A DNA stretch of 64,000 nt. It comes from Pseudomonas japonica. Lineage in GTDB: Bacteria > Pseudomonadota > Gammaproteobacteria > Pseudomonadales > Pseudomonadaceae. Positions 53,720 to 63,220 of this stretch are shown here, in pieces. The notes beneath the pieces are model-generated. The model was not told where the DNA came from and ran no database searches. It saw only the letters and a list, made by a program, of their open reading frames with translations. The stretch's first letter is position 1; each line of letters begins with the position of its first letter. The stretch is taken from NCBI RefSeq assembly GCF_013522925.1, contig NZ_JAAMQU010000012.1, forward strand, positions 124,001-188,000. Reading direction: 5' to 3'. Position numbers and translations under genes: made by a program.

Positions 53720-54706
53720 ATGAACTCTCTTTACTCCCATACCAAAGCTGACCTGGACAAGGCATTCGCCACCCTTAGCGAATCATTGTTCGCTAAAGCG
53801 CGTGACGCCGAGTGCCTGGAGTGTGAGCCTAGCCCGAAGATTCTGGTCGTGGCGGGCACTCAAGGCTCGGGTAAGACGTATCTGCTCGAAAACAAGCTGT
53901 TACCCAGCGGCCGCTACGAAAACCATGTAAGCCTCTACCTTCCCTCATTTCGCAAACACCATCCTCAATATGAGCGTATGAAAGATCATGGTATTCGCCA
54001 TGTGTACGAGCATACCAATAAATTTGTGTGGGACTTGGGCAATAGGGTGTTAGACCATGCCCTTGAAAATCGCTACAACATCATTATGGAAACTGCTCTC
54101 GATAGTGCCAAATTTGCTGATTTTCCGGCTGATGCGGTCAAGGCGGGTTACCAGTTTGAAGTGCATATGATCGCTTGCCAGAAAGAATTCAGCCATTGGG
54201 CGACCTTGGATCGCTTTGTGAACAGCGTTGCAAGCGATGAAGTCGAGCGGGTTTTGACGCTGTCAGCGATAGAAGCCTCTCAACTCAATGCCCGGGCCAT
54301 CCTTGATGCATTCGAAAACGCCTGTACGCAGGTGCCTGGCTCCGAGATCACGCTGTATCACCGTGGCATCGAGACCGGGATGGAGAGCAAGCCGCTCTGC
54401 CATAGCGAATGTACATCCCCCACGGAGCTTACCCCCCAAGCGCAATACTACGACCAGCCCTTCACCAGCTTGCCGCGCCTTAATCCATATTTCGAGATCC
54501 GCCGAAACGCCTCGGCGAACTTCCCATGCTCCTATCTTCAGTATGCGCAGGTGGTGAATGCCGGGATGATCGATGCGCAGGTGCGTGAGGAAATGGTCAA
54601 ATACAATTGCAAGACAATGGAGCGCGCGCAGGCACTGATGCCCAATGTGCCCAGCGAGGTGTTCCGGGAGTTGAGCTTGTATGTGATGAAGTACATCTAC
54701 CCATAA
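53720..54706 (+). CDS. Zeta-toxin-like P-loop kinase, no antitoxin beside it
   Basis: A 328-residue protein with Walker A GTQGSGKT (about 46-53) and the helical layout of the zeta-toxin fold, which phosphorylates UDP-N-acetylglucosamine in epsilon/zeta toxin-antitoxin systems. No small antitoxin frame precedes or follows it. AAGGA lies before the ATG. It starts 116 bp after the tRNA array terminator and its base use is less GC-rich than its neighbours, which suggests transfer next to the tRNA genes. Zeta-like orphans may be effectors or have other substrates; toxicity is not shown. Confidence 0.68.
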   Translation: MNSLYSHTKADLDKAFATLSESLFAKARDAECLECEPSPKILVVAGTQGSGKTYLLENKLLPSGRYENHVSLYLPSFRKHHPQYERMKDHGIRHVYEHTNKFVWDLGNRVLDHALENRYNIIMETALDSAKFADFPADAVKAGYQFEVHMIACQKEFSHWATLDRFVNSVASDEVERVLTLSAIEASQLNARAILDAFENACTQVPGSEITLYHRGIETGMESKPLCHSECTSPTELTPQAQYYDQPFTSLPRLNPYFEIRRNASANFPCSYLQYAQVVNAGMIDAQVREEMVKYNCKTMERAQALMPNVPSEVFRELSLYVMKYIYP

Positions 54707-54774
54707 CCAGGGCATTACCAGGCCAGAACTGGGGCGGTCAGAGGCTCGCCCCGGGTCCCTGCGCCTGGTGGTTG

Positions 54775-55185
54775 TCAGTGCTTCGGGCCGTTCTCCGACA
54801 TTGCCAGCAACTGCTTTTCCTGATTCCAGTCGAACGGTTCATCGTTCGCGTCCGCTTCGTGGCGGCGGTCTTCCAACTGCTGATACAAGTCGATCTCGTC
54901 ATCAGGCATGTAGTGCAGGCAGTCCCCACCGAAGAACCACAGCAAGTCGCGTGGCACCAAGTGGGCAATCTGCGGATAGCGGGTGAACACCTGGCAGAGC
55001 AGGTCCTGGCCCAGGTAGAAATTCTCCGGTGCCTCGTCGATGAGGGCTTCGATCAGTTCATCGAACCGTTCCACGAAAAGGGCATGGCTTTCTTCAGGCA
55101 CTTGCTCGGCTTCGCCCAGGGCCACGAGGATTCCACGCAGGTGGCGCAGCAGTGCCAGATGATGCTCGATGATCGGATTGGCCAC
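54775..55185 (-). CDS. PA2817-family hypothetical protein
   Basis: A 136-residue helical, acidic protein (MANPIIEHHLALLRHLRGI; later PENFYLGQDLLCQVFTRYPQI). I recognise it as a Pseudomonas protein that sits beside the fadE gene; no role is known. It is 66 bp downstream of fadE on the same strand. Confidence 0.8.
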   Translation of the reverse strand: MANPIIEHHLALLRHLRGILVALGEAEQVPEESHALFVERFDELIEALIDEAPENFYLGQDLLCQVFTRYPQIAHLVPRDLLWFFGGDCLHYMPDDEIDLYQQLEDRRHEADANDEPFDWNQEKQLLAMSENGPKH

Positions 55186-55251
55186 GGGAGGGCTCCTGTC
55201 TGGAAAAGCGCGGCAGTATAAGCGCCGCCGCGCCTGTTGTCCCGGGGCGGT

Positions 55252-57699
55252 TCAGCGCACCTGCCGGTCGGTGCGACTGAGGGCTTCAGGGGCGAAGTCA
55301 TCCACGTCGATCACTTTCCGGCGAGCAGCTTCGGCCTGGCGTAACACTTCGCCTTCGGCCAATTGGAGCACGCCCTGTTCCACCGCAGCCTCTATGGCTG
55401 TCTGGCCTGGCGCCGCCGACACTTGCCCACCTTTTAGCGCCGCATGCAGTTTGCGCTGCACGGGTGCTGCCTTGGCCAGCAGTTGCCATGTGGCACGCAA
55501 GCCGCCCACGGGGTCGCTCGGGTTTTCGGGGCGGTAGCAGCCCTCGAGCAGGGCGGCCAGGGCCGGGTCCTCTTCGCTGCGCCCAAGAATGCCGGCCACT
55601 TCGGCTTCCAGTCGATCATCCGGGCCGGGGTGGCGGCGGCCGAGCGGGAATACCACCAGCGTAAGCAGGTTACCCAGCAGGCGGTTGGGGAAATTCGCCA
55701 GCACGCCGGCGAGCGCGGCTTCGGCCTTGCCCAGGCTTTCTTCCATGGCCCAACGCAGTAGCGGCTGCAGGTGCTCGGGGGATTGCTCATCGTGGTAGCG
55801 CTTGAGCGCGGCCGAGCCGAGGTAGAGGTAGCTCAACACGTCACCCAGCCGCGCGGAGAGGCGCTCTTTGCGCTTGAGGCTGCCGCCCAGCAGCATCATG
55901 CTAAGGTCCGCCAGCATGGCGAAGGCTGCGGCAAGCCGATCCAGCGCGCGGAAGTAGCCTTGGCTCAGGCGATCGCCAGGGTGGCGTTCCAAATGCCCAA
56001 CACCCAGGCCTAGCATGAGTGTGCTGGCGGCATTGCCCACCGCAAAGCCCAAGTGATCAAGCAAGACGCGGTCGAACGCTTCGAGTGCCTGATGGCTATC
56101 GCCCTGGCTGGCCAGCGCCATTTCCTTGAGCACGAACGGATGGCAGCGGATGGCGCCCTGGCCGAAGATCATCAGGTTACGGGAGAGGATGTTGGCCCCT
56201 TCCACGGTGATATAGATAGGCGCGCCGGCCCAGTTACGCGCCAGGTAATTGCTCGGGCCGGCAATGATGCCCTTGCCGCCGTGCACGTCCATGGCGTGGG
56301 TGAGGGATTCGCGGCCGCGTTCGGTGAGGTGGTACTTAAGAATCGCCGAGAGCACCGAGGGCTTTTCGCCAAGGTCTACCGCGCGGGCGGTGAGGATGCG
56401 GGCGCTGTCCATCAGCCAGGCGTTGCCGCCAATGCGCGCGAGCGATTCCTGAATACCTTCGAACGCGGCCAGTGGCACATTGAATTGCTCGCGAATGCTT
56501 GCATAGCGCCCCGTGACCAGGCTGCTGTATTTCGCCACGCCAGTACCTACGGCAGGCAGCGAGATGGAGCGGCCCACCGACAGGCAGTTCATCAGCATCA
56601 TCCAGCCTTTGCCCAGCATGGCCGGGCCGCCGATCAGCGCGCTCAGTGGCACAAACACGTCCTTGCCGCTGTTGGGGCCGTTCATAAAGGCAGCGCCCAG
56701 TGGCACATGCCGTCGGCCGATATTCACGCCGGGCGTGTCGGTGGGGATCAGCGCCAGGCTGATGCCCAGTTCCTCCTTGTCGCCCAACAAATGGTCGGGG
56801 TCGTAGGCCTTGAACGCCAGGCCCAGCAAGGTGGCGACCGGGCCGAGGGTGATGTAGCGCTTTTCCCAGGTCAGGCGCAGGCCCAACACTTCCTCGCCTT
56901 GCCAATGCCCCCGGCAAACGATGCCAACGTCCGGCATGGCGCCAGCATCCGAGCCGGCAAGGGGGCCGGTGAGGGCGAAGCAGGGGATCTCTTCACCCTT
57001 GGCCAGGCGCGGCAAGTAATGGTTGCGCTGCTCCTCGGTGCCGTAATGCAGCAGCAACTCTGCCGGGCCAAGCGAGTTGGGCACCATCACGGTGGAGGCG
57101 AGGTCGCCACTTCGGGTCGCCAGCTTCATCGCCACCTGCGAGTGCGCATAGGCCGAAAAGCCCTTGCCGCCGTATTCCTTGGGAATGATCAGGGCAAAGA
57201 ACCCGTTCTGCTTGATATAGGCCCATGCTTCGGGCGAGAGGTCCATGTCTTGGCCCACCTGCCAGTCGTTGACCATGGCGCACAAGGCCTCGGTCGGCCC
57301 ATCGATAAAAGCTTGTTCCTCGGCGGTGAGCACGGAAGGCGAGTAGTTGAGCAGGGTATGCCAGTCGGGCCGGCCGCTGAACAACTCCCCGTCCCACCAT
57401 ACGGTGCCAGCTTCGATGGCCTCCCGCTCGGTGCTGGACATGGGCGGCAGGGTGCGCTTCACCCAGGCGAACATGGGCTTGGTGAACCATTGGCGGCGCA
57501 GGCCATGCAAGATGACAAACGCCGTGACCGCCGCCAGCAGCAGCCACAGAACAGCCAACATAACGCCAGGCGTATCGGTAAACAGGCCAAGCCCCAGCAC
57601 ATAAACGGCGGCAATGCCCAGAACGGGCAAGGGCGACACTCGCCTATGGCAAAGCCAGATGATGCCGCACAACAGAATCAACACACCGAACACCCACAT
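55252..57699 (-). CDS. fadE: Membrane-associated long-chain acyl-CoA dehydrogenase (FadE type)
   Basis: An 815-residue acyl-CoA dehydrogenase for the first step of fatty-acid beta-oxidation. The N-terminal part has two or three hydrophobic helices (about 1-70), then the dehydrogenase core with FALTGPLAGSDAGAMPD near residue 240 and HGGKGIIAGPSNYLARNW near residue 460, then the extra C-terminal domain typical of FadE. The start at 57699 has GGAGA at seven bases. Regulation by PsrA or FadR is known for the class, but no operator is seen here. Confidence 0.9.
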   Translation of the reverse strand: MWVFGVLILLCGIIWLCHRRVSPLPVLGIAAVYVLGLGLFTDTPGVMLAVLWLLLAAVTAFVILHGLRRQWFTKPMFAWVKRTLPPMSSTEREAIEAGTVWWDGELFSGRPDWHTLLNYSPSVLTAEEQAFIDGPTEALCAMVNDWQVGQDMDLSPEAWAYIKQNGFFALIIPKEYGGKGFSAYAHSQVAMKLATRSGDLASTVMVPNSLGPAELLLHYGTEEQRNHYLPRLAKGEEIPCFALTGPLAGSDAGAMPDVGIVCRGHWQGEEVLGLRLTWEKRYITLGPVATLLGLAFKAYDPDHLLGDKEELGISLALIPTDTPGVNIGRRHVPLGAAFMNGPNSGKDVFVPLSALIGGPAMLGKGWMMLMNCLSVGRSISLPAVGTGVAKYSSLVTGRYASIREQFNVPLAAFEGIQESLARIGGNAWLMDSARILTARAVDLGEKPSVLSAILKYHLTERGRESLTHAMDVHGGKGIIAGPSNYLARNWAGAPIYITVEGANILSRNLMIFGQGAIRCHPFVLKEMALASQGDSHQALEAFDRVLLDHLGFAVGNAASTLMLGLGVGHLERHPGDRLSQGYFRALDRLAAAFAMLADLSMMLLGGSLKRKERLSARLGDVLSYLYLGSAALKRYHDEQSPEHLQPLLRWAMEESLGKAEAALAGVLANFPNRLLGNLLTLVVFPLGRRHPGPDDRLEAEVAGILGRSEEDPALAALLEGCYRPENPSDPVGGLRATWQLLAKAAPVQRKLHAALKGGQVSAAPGQTAIEAAVEQGVLQLAEGEVLRQAEAARRKVIDVDDFAPEALSRTDRQVR

Positions 57700-58055
57700 A
57701 CGTTTCTCTCCGGATGGTGGGGCCGGGCTTGAGCGCACCGCGCGATCCGCGCGATGAAGCCGGCACGGCCTCGATCTTGCCGGGCCGCTTCGCTGCCGGG
57801 CTGTGCCTGTAGTGACCCTGCTGTGAACGCTGAGTTCGTAGTAGGCGCCCGGCGCGCCGGCGAAACTTAACGGCGGTGTGGCCGGTCGGTTGAAGCAGAT
57901 GGGCAGGGCAATGACCTGCCCTGATAATGACTATCGACGCGCTTCACTGTACGCATGCACCGCACGTCGGCAGCATGAAAGCGAACGCCAGACATTGTAA
58001 TTCACCTCGGTGGCCCTTAACTTTCCGGCCACCTTATTATCGGTATTGATCTGTC
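57700..58055. promoter_or_regulatory. Divergent region between fadE and the ABC transporter genes
   Basis: A 356-bp gap with no gene. A hairpin GGTGGCC/GGCCACC at 58009-58033, followed by TTATTAT, stands 22 bp before the ATG of the ATPase gene, whose ribosome site is weak. It could affect translation or transcription there. No -35/-10 pair or FadR/PsrA-like palindrome was found by eye. Confidence 0.4.
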
Positions 58056-58988
58056 ATGAGTTCCGCACTGTCCATCCGGCAGCTAACCAAGACCTATGGC
58101 AACGGCTTCCAGGCCCTCAAGGGGATCGATCTGGATGTTGCCGAAGGCGACTTTTTCGCATTGCTCGGCCCCAACGGCGCGGGTAAATCCACCACCATCG
58201 GCATCCTGTCCACCCTGGTGAACAAAACCAGCGGCACGGTGAATGTGTTCGGTCACGACCTGGACCGTGATCCGGCACGGCTGAAGCGCTCCATTGGCGT
58301 GGTGCCACAGGAATTCAACTTCAACCAGTTCGAGAAAACCTTCGACATCGTGGTGACCCAGGCCGGCTATTACGGCATTGCGCCGAAGGTCGCCAAGGAG
58401 CGTGCCGAGCAGTACCTGACCCAACTGGGGTTGTGGGAGAAGCGGGACGCGCCGTCGCGTTCGCTGTCGGGCGGCATGAAGCGCCGGCTGATGATTGCCC
58501 GGGCGTTGATTCATGAACCTCGCCTGTTGATCCTCGATGAGCCCACCGCGGGTGTGGACATCGAGCTGCGCCGGTCCATGTGGACGTTCCTCACCGAGCT
58601 CAACCGCAAGGGCATCACCATCATTCTTACCACGCACTACCTTGAAGAGGCTGAGCAGCTCTGCCGTCACATCGGCATCATCGATCACGGGACCATTGCC
58701 GAGAACACCAGCATGCGCAAGTTGCTGGGCAAGCTCACCGTCGAAACCTTCGTGCTGGACCTAGGGCAGAACCTGGATAAAGCGCCGGAACTCGTCGGTT
58801 ACCCGTGCCGCCTGCTTGATCCCCATACCCTGGAAGTGCAGGTCGATAAAAAGGCAGGTATTACCGCGCTGTTCGGCCAACTTGCCCTGCGCCAGATCGA
58901 AGTGCTGAGCCTGCGTAACAAGACCAACCGGCTAGAGGAGTTGTTCGTGTCCCTGGTTGAAAAGAACCTGGCGAAGGTGGCCGTATGA
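58056..58988 (+). CDS. ABC-2 type exporter ATP-binding protein
   Basis: A 310-residue ATPase with GPNGAGKST (Walker A, near 38-46), signature RSLSGGMKRRLMIARAL, LLILDEPTAGVDIELR (Walker B plus D-loop) and a long C-terminal extension as in ABC-2 exporters. The permease gene starts four bases before its stop (ATGA), so they form one transporter. The substrate is unknown. P. aeruginosa has such a pair near fadE (PA2812-PA2811). Confidence 0.9.
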   Translation: MSSALSIRQLTKTYGNGFQALKGIDLDVAEGDFFALLGPNGAGKSTTIGILSTLVNKTSGTVNVFGHDLDRDPARLKRSIGVVPQEFNFNQFEKTFDIVVTQAGYYGIAPKVAKERAEQYLTQLGLWEKRDAPSRSLSGGMKRRLMIARALIHEPRLLILDEPTAGVDIELRRSMWTFLTELNRKGITIILTTHYLEEAEQLCRHIGIIDHGTIAENTSMRKLLGKLTVETFVLDLGQNLDKAPELVGYPCRLLDPHTLEVQVDKKAGITALFGQLALRQIEVLSLRNKTNRLEELFVSLVEKNLAKVAV

Positions 58989-59764
58989 GTACCGAACTGT
59001 CGCCCAACCTGGTTGCCCTCAATACCATCGTTTACAGGGAAGTTCGCCGCTTCATGCGGATCTGGCCACAAACCCTGCTGCCGCCAGCGATTACCATGGT
59101 GTTGTACTTCGTGATCTTCGGAAACCTGATCGGCCGCCAGATTGGCGGCATGGGCGGGTTTACCTACATGCAATACATCGTTCCCGGGTTGATCATGATG
59201 TCGGTGATCACCAACTCCTATGGCAACGTGGTATCGAGTTTCTTCGGCGCCAAGTTCCAGCGCTCCATCGAAGAGCTGATGGTGTCGCCGGTGTCCCCTC
59301 ATACCATCCTCGTGGGCTATACCCTCGGCGGCGTGCTGCGAGGGCTGGCGGTAGGGTTGATCGTCACACTGCTGTCGCTGTTCTTTACCGACTTGCACGT
59401 GCATCACCTTGGCGTGACCATCGTGGTAGTGGTGCTGACCGCGACCATCTTCTCCTTGCTGGGCTTCGTCAACGCAGTGTTCGCTCGCAACTTCGACGAT
59501 ATCTCGATCATCCCAACCTTCGTGCTCACACCCCTGACCTACCTGGGCGGGGTGTTCTACTCCATCAACCTGCTGCCGCCGATCTGGCAGACCCTGTCGC
59601 TGGCCAACCCGGTGCTGCACATGGTGAACTCGTTCCGCTACGGCATATTGGGCGTGTCGGACATCCAGATTGGCACTGCGTTGACCTTCATGTGCGTGGC
59701 CACAGTTGTGCTTTACCTCTGCTGCGCCCGTTTGCTGGTCAGCGGCCGAGGCATGCGCACCTGA
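58985..59764 (+). CDS. ABC-2 type exporter permease
   Basis: A 259-residue membrane protein with six hydrophobic segments and the ABC-2 signature region (VFYSINLLPPIWQTLSLANP near 184-203). It pairs with the upstream ATPase. Drug, polysaccharide or lipid export are all possible. Confidence 0.9.
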   Translation: MSTELSPNLVALNTIVYREVRRFMRIWPQTLLPPAITMVLYFVIFGNLIGRQIGGMGGFTYMQYIVPGLIMMSVITNSYGNVVSSFFGAKFQRSIEELMVSPVSPHTILVGYTLGGVLRGLAVGLIVTLLSLFFTDLHVHHLGVTIVVVVLTATIFSLLGFVNAVFARNFDDISIIPTFVLTPLTYLGGVFYSINLLPPIWQTLSLANPVLHMVNSFRYGILGVSDIQIGTALTFMCVATVVLYLCCARLLVSGRGMRT

Positions 59765-59845
59765 CGCCAAATACCCGGTAACGGTCCATTTCCCCCCTGG
59801 TAGCCTTGCCCGGCCATACTGCGCCGGGCCGCCAGGGAGGGGGGT

Positions 59846-62092
59846 ATGCGAGCAGCGCTGTTGGCTTTTGTAACAGGTGTGCTAGGGGCCCGCTGGTGGC
59901 CTGGTGTGCCGCCGGGTTGGCTGGTGGCGAGCCTGGCCGTGGCGGGTTTAGTGCTCGCGTTCCACCCCGGGCGGGCTGGCCGATATGCCGGGCTGTCACT
60001 CGCCGGGCTGGCGTGGGCACTGTTCTGTGCCTTGCGCATCAGCGCCGATCAACTCGATCCACGTCTTGACGGCCGAACAGTCTGGGTCGAGGGGCGGGTC
60101 GTGGGCCTGCCGGTATCCACCGCAACAGGCGTTCGCTTCGAGCTGCGCGATGCGGTTTCACGCCGTGGTGAGTTGCCCGGGCTTATCCGGGTGAACTGGC
60201 CCGACGGCGCGGACGTGCGCAGCGGGGATCGCTGGCGGCTGGCGTTGTCGCTGGATCGCCCTCGCGGGGTGGTCAACCCTGGCGGTTTCGATTACGAAGC
60301 CTGGCTGTTCGCCCAAGGCATTGGCGCCACCGCCCATGCAAAGGACGGTCACCGTATGGAGGCCGCCAGCCCAAGCTTCCGTGAGGTGGTCCGGGAGAAG
60401 ATGTTGTCGTCGTCGGGCCATGCGCTGGCGCCATTGTTGGTAGCGTTGGTGCTCGGAGACGATTCCGGGTTGCGCCCACAGCAATGGCGGGTGCTGCAGG
60501 CCACCGGTACCGTCCACCTGTTCGTTATATCCGGGCAACACGTAGGCTTGCTCGCCGGGCTGGTATACGGGCTGGTGGCGGGGCTGGCTCGGCTGGGTGC
60601 GTGGCCGCGCCCGTTGCCCTGGTTGCCATGTGCGTGCGTTGGCGCGGCGGGCGCCGGCCTGTGCTACGGCCTGCTCGCTGGGTTCGAGGTGCCGGTGCAG
60701 CGCGCTTGCGTGATGATCTGTATCACGTTGCTTTGGCGCTGGCGTTACCGGCATATGGGGGTTTTCACGCCGCTGCTGTTGGCATTGGTAGCCGTCCTGC
60801 TGATCAACCCCATGGCCAGCCTCACGCCTGGTTTCTGGTTGTCGTTCGCCGCGGTGGCGGTACTGCTGCTCGGGTTCTCCGGGCGGCTGGGGGGCTGGCC
60901 CTGGTGGCGAGCATGGTGGCGCGCGCAGTGGCTGGTGGCGCTGGGGCTAGCCGTGGTCATGAGTGCGCTGGGCTTGGGCATCAGCTTCAGTGGGCCTCTG
61001 GTCAACTTGCTTGCCGTGCCCTGGATCAGCTTTATCGTGTTGCCGTTGGCGTTGGCCGGCACCCTCGGGGTGTGGTTGCCAGGGGTGGGCGAGTTCCTGT
61101 TGTGGTGCGCGGCTGGCGCGCTTGAAGGGTTGCTCGGCGTTCTGGCCGTGGCGGCTGAAATGTCGCCGCCCTGGCTTGCGCCTCGCGTGCCGTCATGGGC
61201 CTGGCTGCTGGCAGCGTGCGGTGCGGTGCTGCTTTTGTTGCCGGCTGGGGGTCCCCTGCGCTGGCTTGGGGCGCCGCTCATTCTGCAGCTGGCTTTCGCA
61301 CCACTGCCAAGGCCCTCCTGGGGGCAGGCGCAGGTGGTGCAGCTTGATGTGGGGCAGGGCTTGTCCATCCTGGTACGCACCCGCCACCACGCCCTGCTGT
61401 TCGATGCCGGGCCGGCCTACCGCGCGGGAGATGCCGGCGAACGCATCGTGGTACCGAGTGTGCGCCGCCTCGGGGTGCGCCGGCTGGATACCCTGATCAT
61501 CAGCCACGACCATGCCGACCACAGCGGCGGCGCGGAGTCCGTCATCCGCGAGCTGCTGCCAACACGCGTGCTGGTTGGCGAGCCCAGCGCCGCCCCTCGG
61601 CGCTGGCAAGGTCAACCCTGCGAAGGCGCGCAGCCTTGGGAGTGGGATGGGGTACGTTTCGAACCCTGGCGCTGGCCCCGTGCCCAAAGCCCCAACCCGG
61701 CGTCCTGTGTGTTGTTGATCGAAGCCAACGGCGAGCGGCTGCTGCTCACCGGCGATATCGACAGCCAGGCCGAGCGGGCACTGCTTGCGGCCTGGCCCGG
61801 GCTAAATGTGAAGTGGCTTCAGGCGCCCCATCACGGTAGCCGCACGTCGAGCTCGGCTGCGTTCCTCGATGCACTGACACCAGCGGGCGTATTGATCTCC
61901 CGGGGCTGGAACAACCGCTTCGGTCATCCCCACCCGGAAGTGTCCGAGCGGCTGGCGCAGCGGGGCATCGTACCGTTCGACAGTGCCCGCGCAGGCGCTG
62001 TCGAGTGGGTACTGGGGCGGGATGCCACGCCTGTAACGTGGCGCGCGCGGCCGCGTTTGTGGCGCAGTGACGCTGCTGAGGATGGGCGATAG
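59846..62092 (+). CDS. comEC: ComEC/Rec2-family DNA uptake channel
   Basis: A 748-residue protein. It has N-terminal membrane helices, the ComEC competence domain with HLFVISGQHVGLLAGLVYGL near 223-242, more helices, and a C-terminal metallo-beta-lactamase-like domain with SHDHADHSGG (near 549-558) and HHGSRTSSS. In transformable bacteria it takes single-stranded DNA across the inner membrane. The same order comEC-exbB-exbD-lpxK occurs in P. aeruginosa (PA2984-PA2981). Confidence 0.92.
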   Translation: MRAALLAFVTGVLGARWWPGVPPGWLVASLAVAGLVLAFHPGRAGRYAGLSLAGLAWALFCALRISADQLDPRLDGRTVWVEGRVVGLPVSTATGVRFELRDAVSRRGELPGLIRVNWPDGADVRSGDRWRLALSLDRPRGVVNPGGFDYEAWLFAQGIGATAHAKDGHRMEAASPSFREVVREKMLSSSGHALAPLLVALVLGDDSGLRPQQWRVLQATGTVHLFVISGQHVGLLAGLVYGLVAGLARLGAWPRPLPWLPCACVGAAGAGLCYGLLAGFEVPVQRACVMICITLLWRWRYRHMGVFTPLLLALVAVLLINPMASLTPGFWLSFAAVAVLLLGFSGRLGGWPWWRAWWRAQWLVALGLAVVMSALGLGISFSGPLVNLLAVPWISFIVLPLALAGTLGVWLPGVGEFLLWCAAGALEGLLGVLAVAAEMSPPWLAPRVPSWAWLLAACGAVLLLLPAGGPLRWLGAPLILQLAFAPLPRPSWGQAQVVQLDVGQGLSILVRTRHHALLFDAGPAYRAGDAGERIVVPSVRRLGVRRLDTLIISHDHADHSGGAESVIRELLPTRVLVGEPSAAPRRWQGQPCEGAQPWEWDGVRFEPWRWPRAQSPNPASCVLLIEANGERLLLTGDIDSQAERALLAAWPGLNVKWLQAPHHGSRTSSSAAFLDALTPAGVLISRGWNNRFGHPHPEVSERLAQRGIVPFDSARAGAVEWVLGRDATPVTWRARPRLWRSDAAEDGR

Positions 62093-62156
62093 GCTGCCGG
62101 CCTGTGTGCGGGCGGTTGTGATAGAGTTGCCGAATTTGTTCGAGAGGTGCCGCACT

Positions 62157-62792
62157 GTGTGGGAATTGGTAAAAGCCGGTGGCTGGATGATGTTGCCGAT
62201 TATTCTGAGCTCCGTCGCGGCGCTTGCGATCGTTGCCGAGCGCCTTTGGACACTGCGCACCAGCAGGGTCACCCCGCCCAATCTGGTGGCGCAGGTATGG
62301 AAGTGGATCAAGGACAAGCAACTCAACAGCGAAAAGCTCAAGGAGTTGCGCGCCAATTCTCCCTTGGGCGAAGTGCTTGCTGCCGGGCTGGCCAATTCCC
62401 GCCACGGCCGGGACATCATGAAAGAATGCATCGAGGAAGCCGCCAATAGCGTAATCCACGAGCTGGAACGGTATGTGGGCGCGCTCGGTACCATCGCCGC
62501 CATGGCGCCGCTGCTCGGTTTGCTGGGCACAGTGCTGGGGATGATCGATATTTTCAGCGCGTTCAATGCCAGCGGTAACGCCACTAACGCCACGGTGCTG
62601 GCAGGCGGTATCTCCAAGGCCCTGATCACCACCGCTTCCGGGCTGTTCGTAGCGATCCCGGCGGTATTCTTCCACCGCTTGTTGCAACGCCGGATCGACG
62701 AATTGGTGGTACGCATGGAGCAGGACGCCATCAAGCTGGTGGAGGTGTTGCACGGCGACCGCGAAGTTGACATCGAGGGGGCCCGGGCGTGA
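62157..62792 (+). CDS. exbB: ExbB/TolQ-type proton channel protein
   Basis: A 211-residue MotA/TolQ/ExbB protein with three membrane helices and the GTIAAMAPLLGLLGTVLGMI signature near 113-132. It starts at GTG 62157, with AGAGG about ten bases upstream. It partners the ExbD-like protein (GTGA overlap) to drive outer-membrane transport from the proton motive force. Pseudomonas have several exb/tol pairs; the receiver is not known. Confidence 0.88.
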   Translation: MWELVKAGGWMMLPIILSSVAALAIVAERLWTLRTSRVTPPNLVAQVWKWIKDKQLNSEKLKELRANSPLGEVLAAGLANSRHGRDIMKECIEEAANSVIHELERYVGALGTIAAMAPLLGLLGTVLGMIDIFSAFNASGNATNATVLAGGISKALITTASGLFVAIPAVFFHRLLQRRIDELVVRMEQDAIKLVEVLHGDREVDIEGARA

Positions 62793-63220
62793 AGTTCCGC
62801 CGAAGCCGCCGGCGCCGCGAAGACATCGAGATCAACCTCACGTCACTGATCGATGTGGTGTTCATCCTGCTGCTGTTCTTTGTGGTGACCACCACCTTCA
62901 CCCGCGAGACAGCCCTGCATGTGGAGCTTCCACAGGCCGTGAACGGCGCGCCGGAAGAGAACCCACCCAAGCGGCTGGACATCGCGATCAGCGCTGACGG
63001 CAACTACGCCATCAATAAACACGTGCTGCCAAAAAGTGACCTGGACACCTTGCTGACGGCGCTGCAGGCAGAATCCGGCGGCGATACCAGCCTACCGTTG
63101 TCTATCAGCGCCGATGGGAAAACCCCCCATCAGGCGGTGATCACCGCGATGGACGCTGCGGGCAAGCTTGGCTTCAGCCGCCTCAGCATGACTACGGTCG
63201 AGGCGCAGGCGGCTCACTGA
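62789..63220 (+). CDS. exbD: ExbD/TolR-type protein
   Basis: A 143-residue protein with one N-terminal membrane helix (LTSLIDVVFILLLFFVVTTT) holding the key aspartate and a periplasmic domain. It starts at GTG 62789 overlapping the exbB stop. Its stop overlaps the lpxK start by one base, so lipid A synthesis and this energy-coupling pair are expressed together. Confidence 0.88.
   Translation: MKFRRSRRRREDIEINLTSLIDVVFILLLFFVVTTTFTRETALHVELPQAVNGAPEENPPKRLDIAISADGNYAINKHVLPKSDLDTLLTALQAESGGDTSLPLSISADGKTPHQAVITAMDAAGKLGFSRLSMTTVEAQAAH

Noticed and set aside
53720..54706. Complete epsilon/zeta toxin-antitoxin pair
   Set aside because: Neither the 116 bp before nor the region after holds a small antitoxin frame on the same strand.
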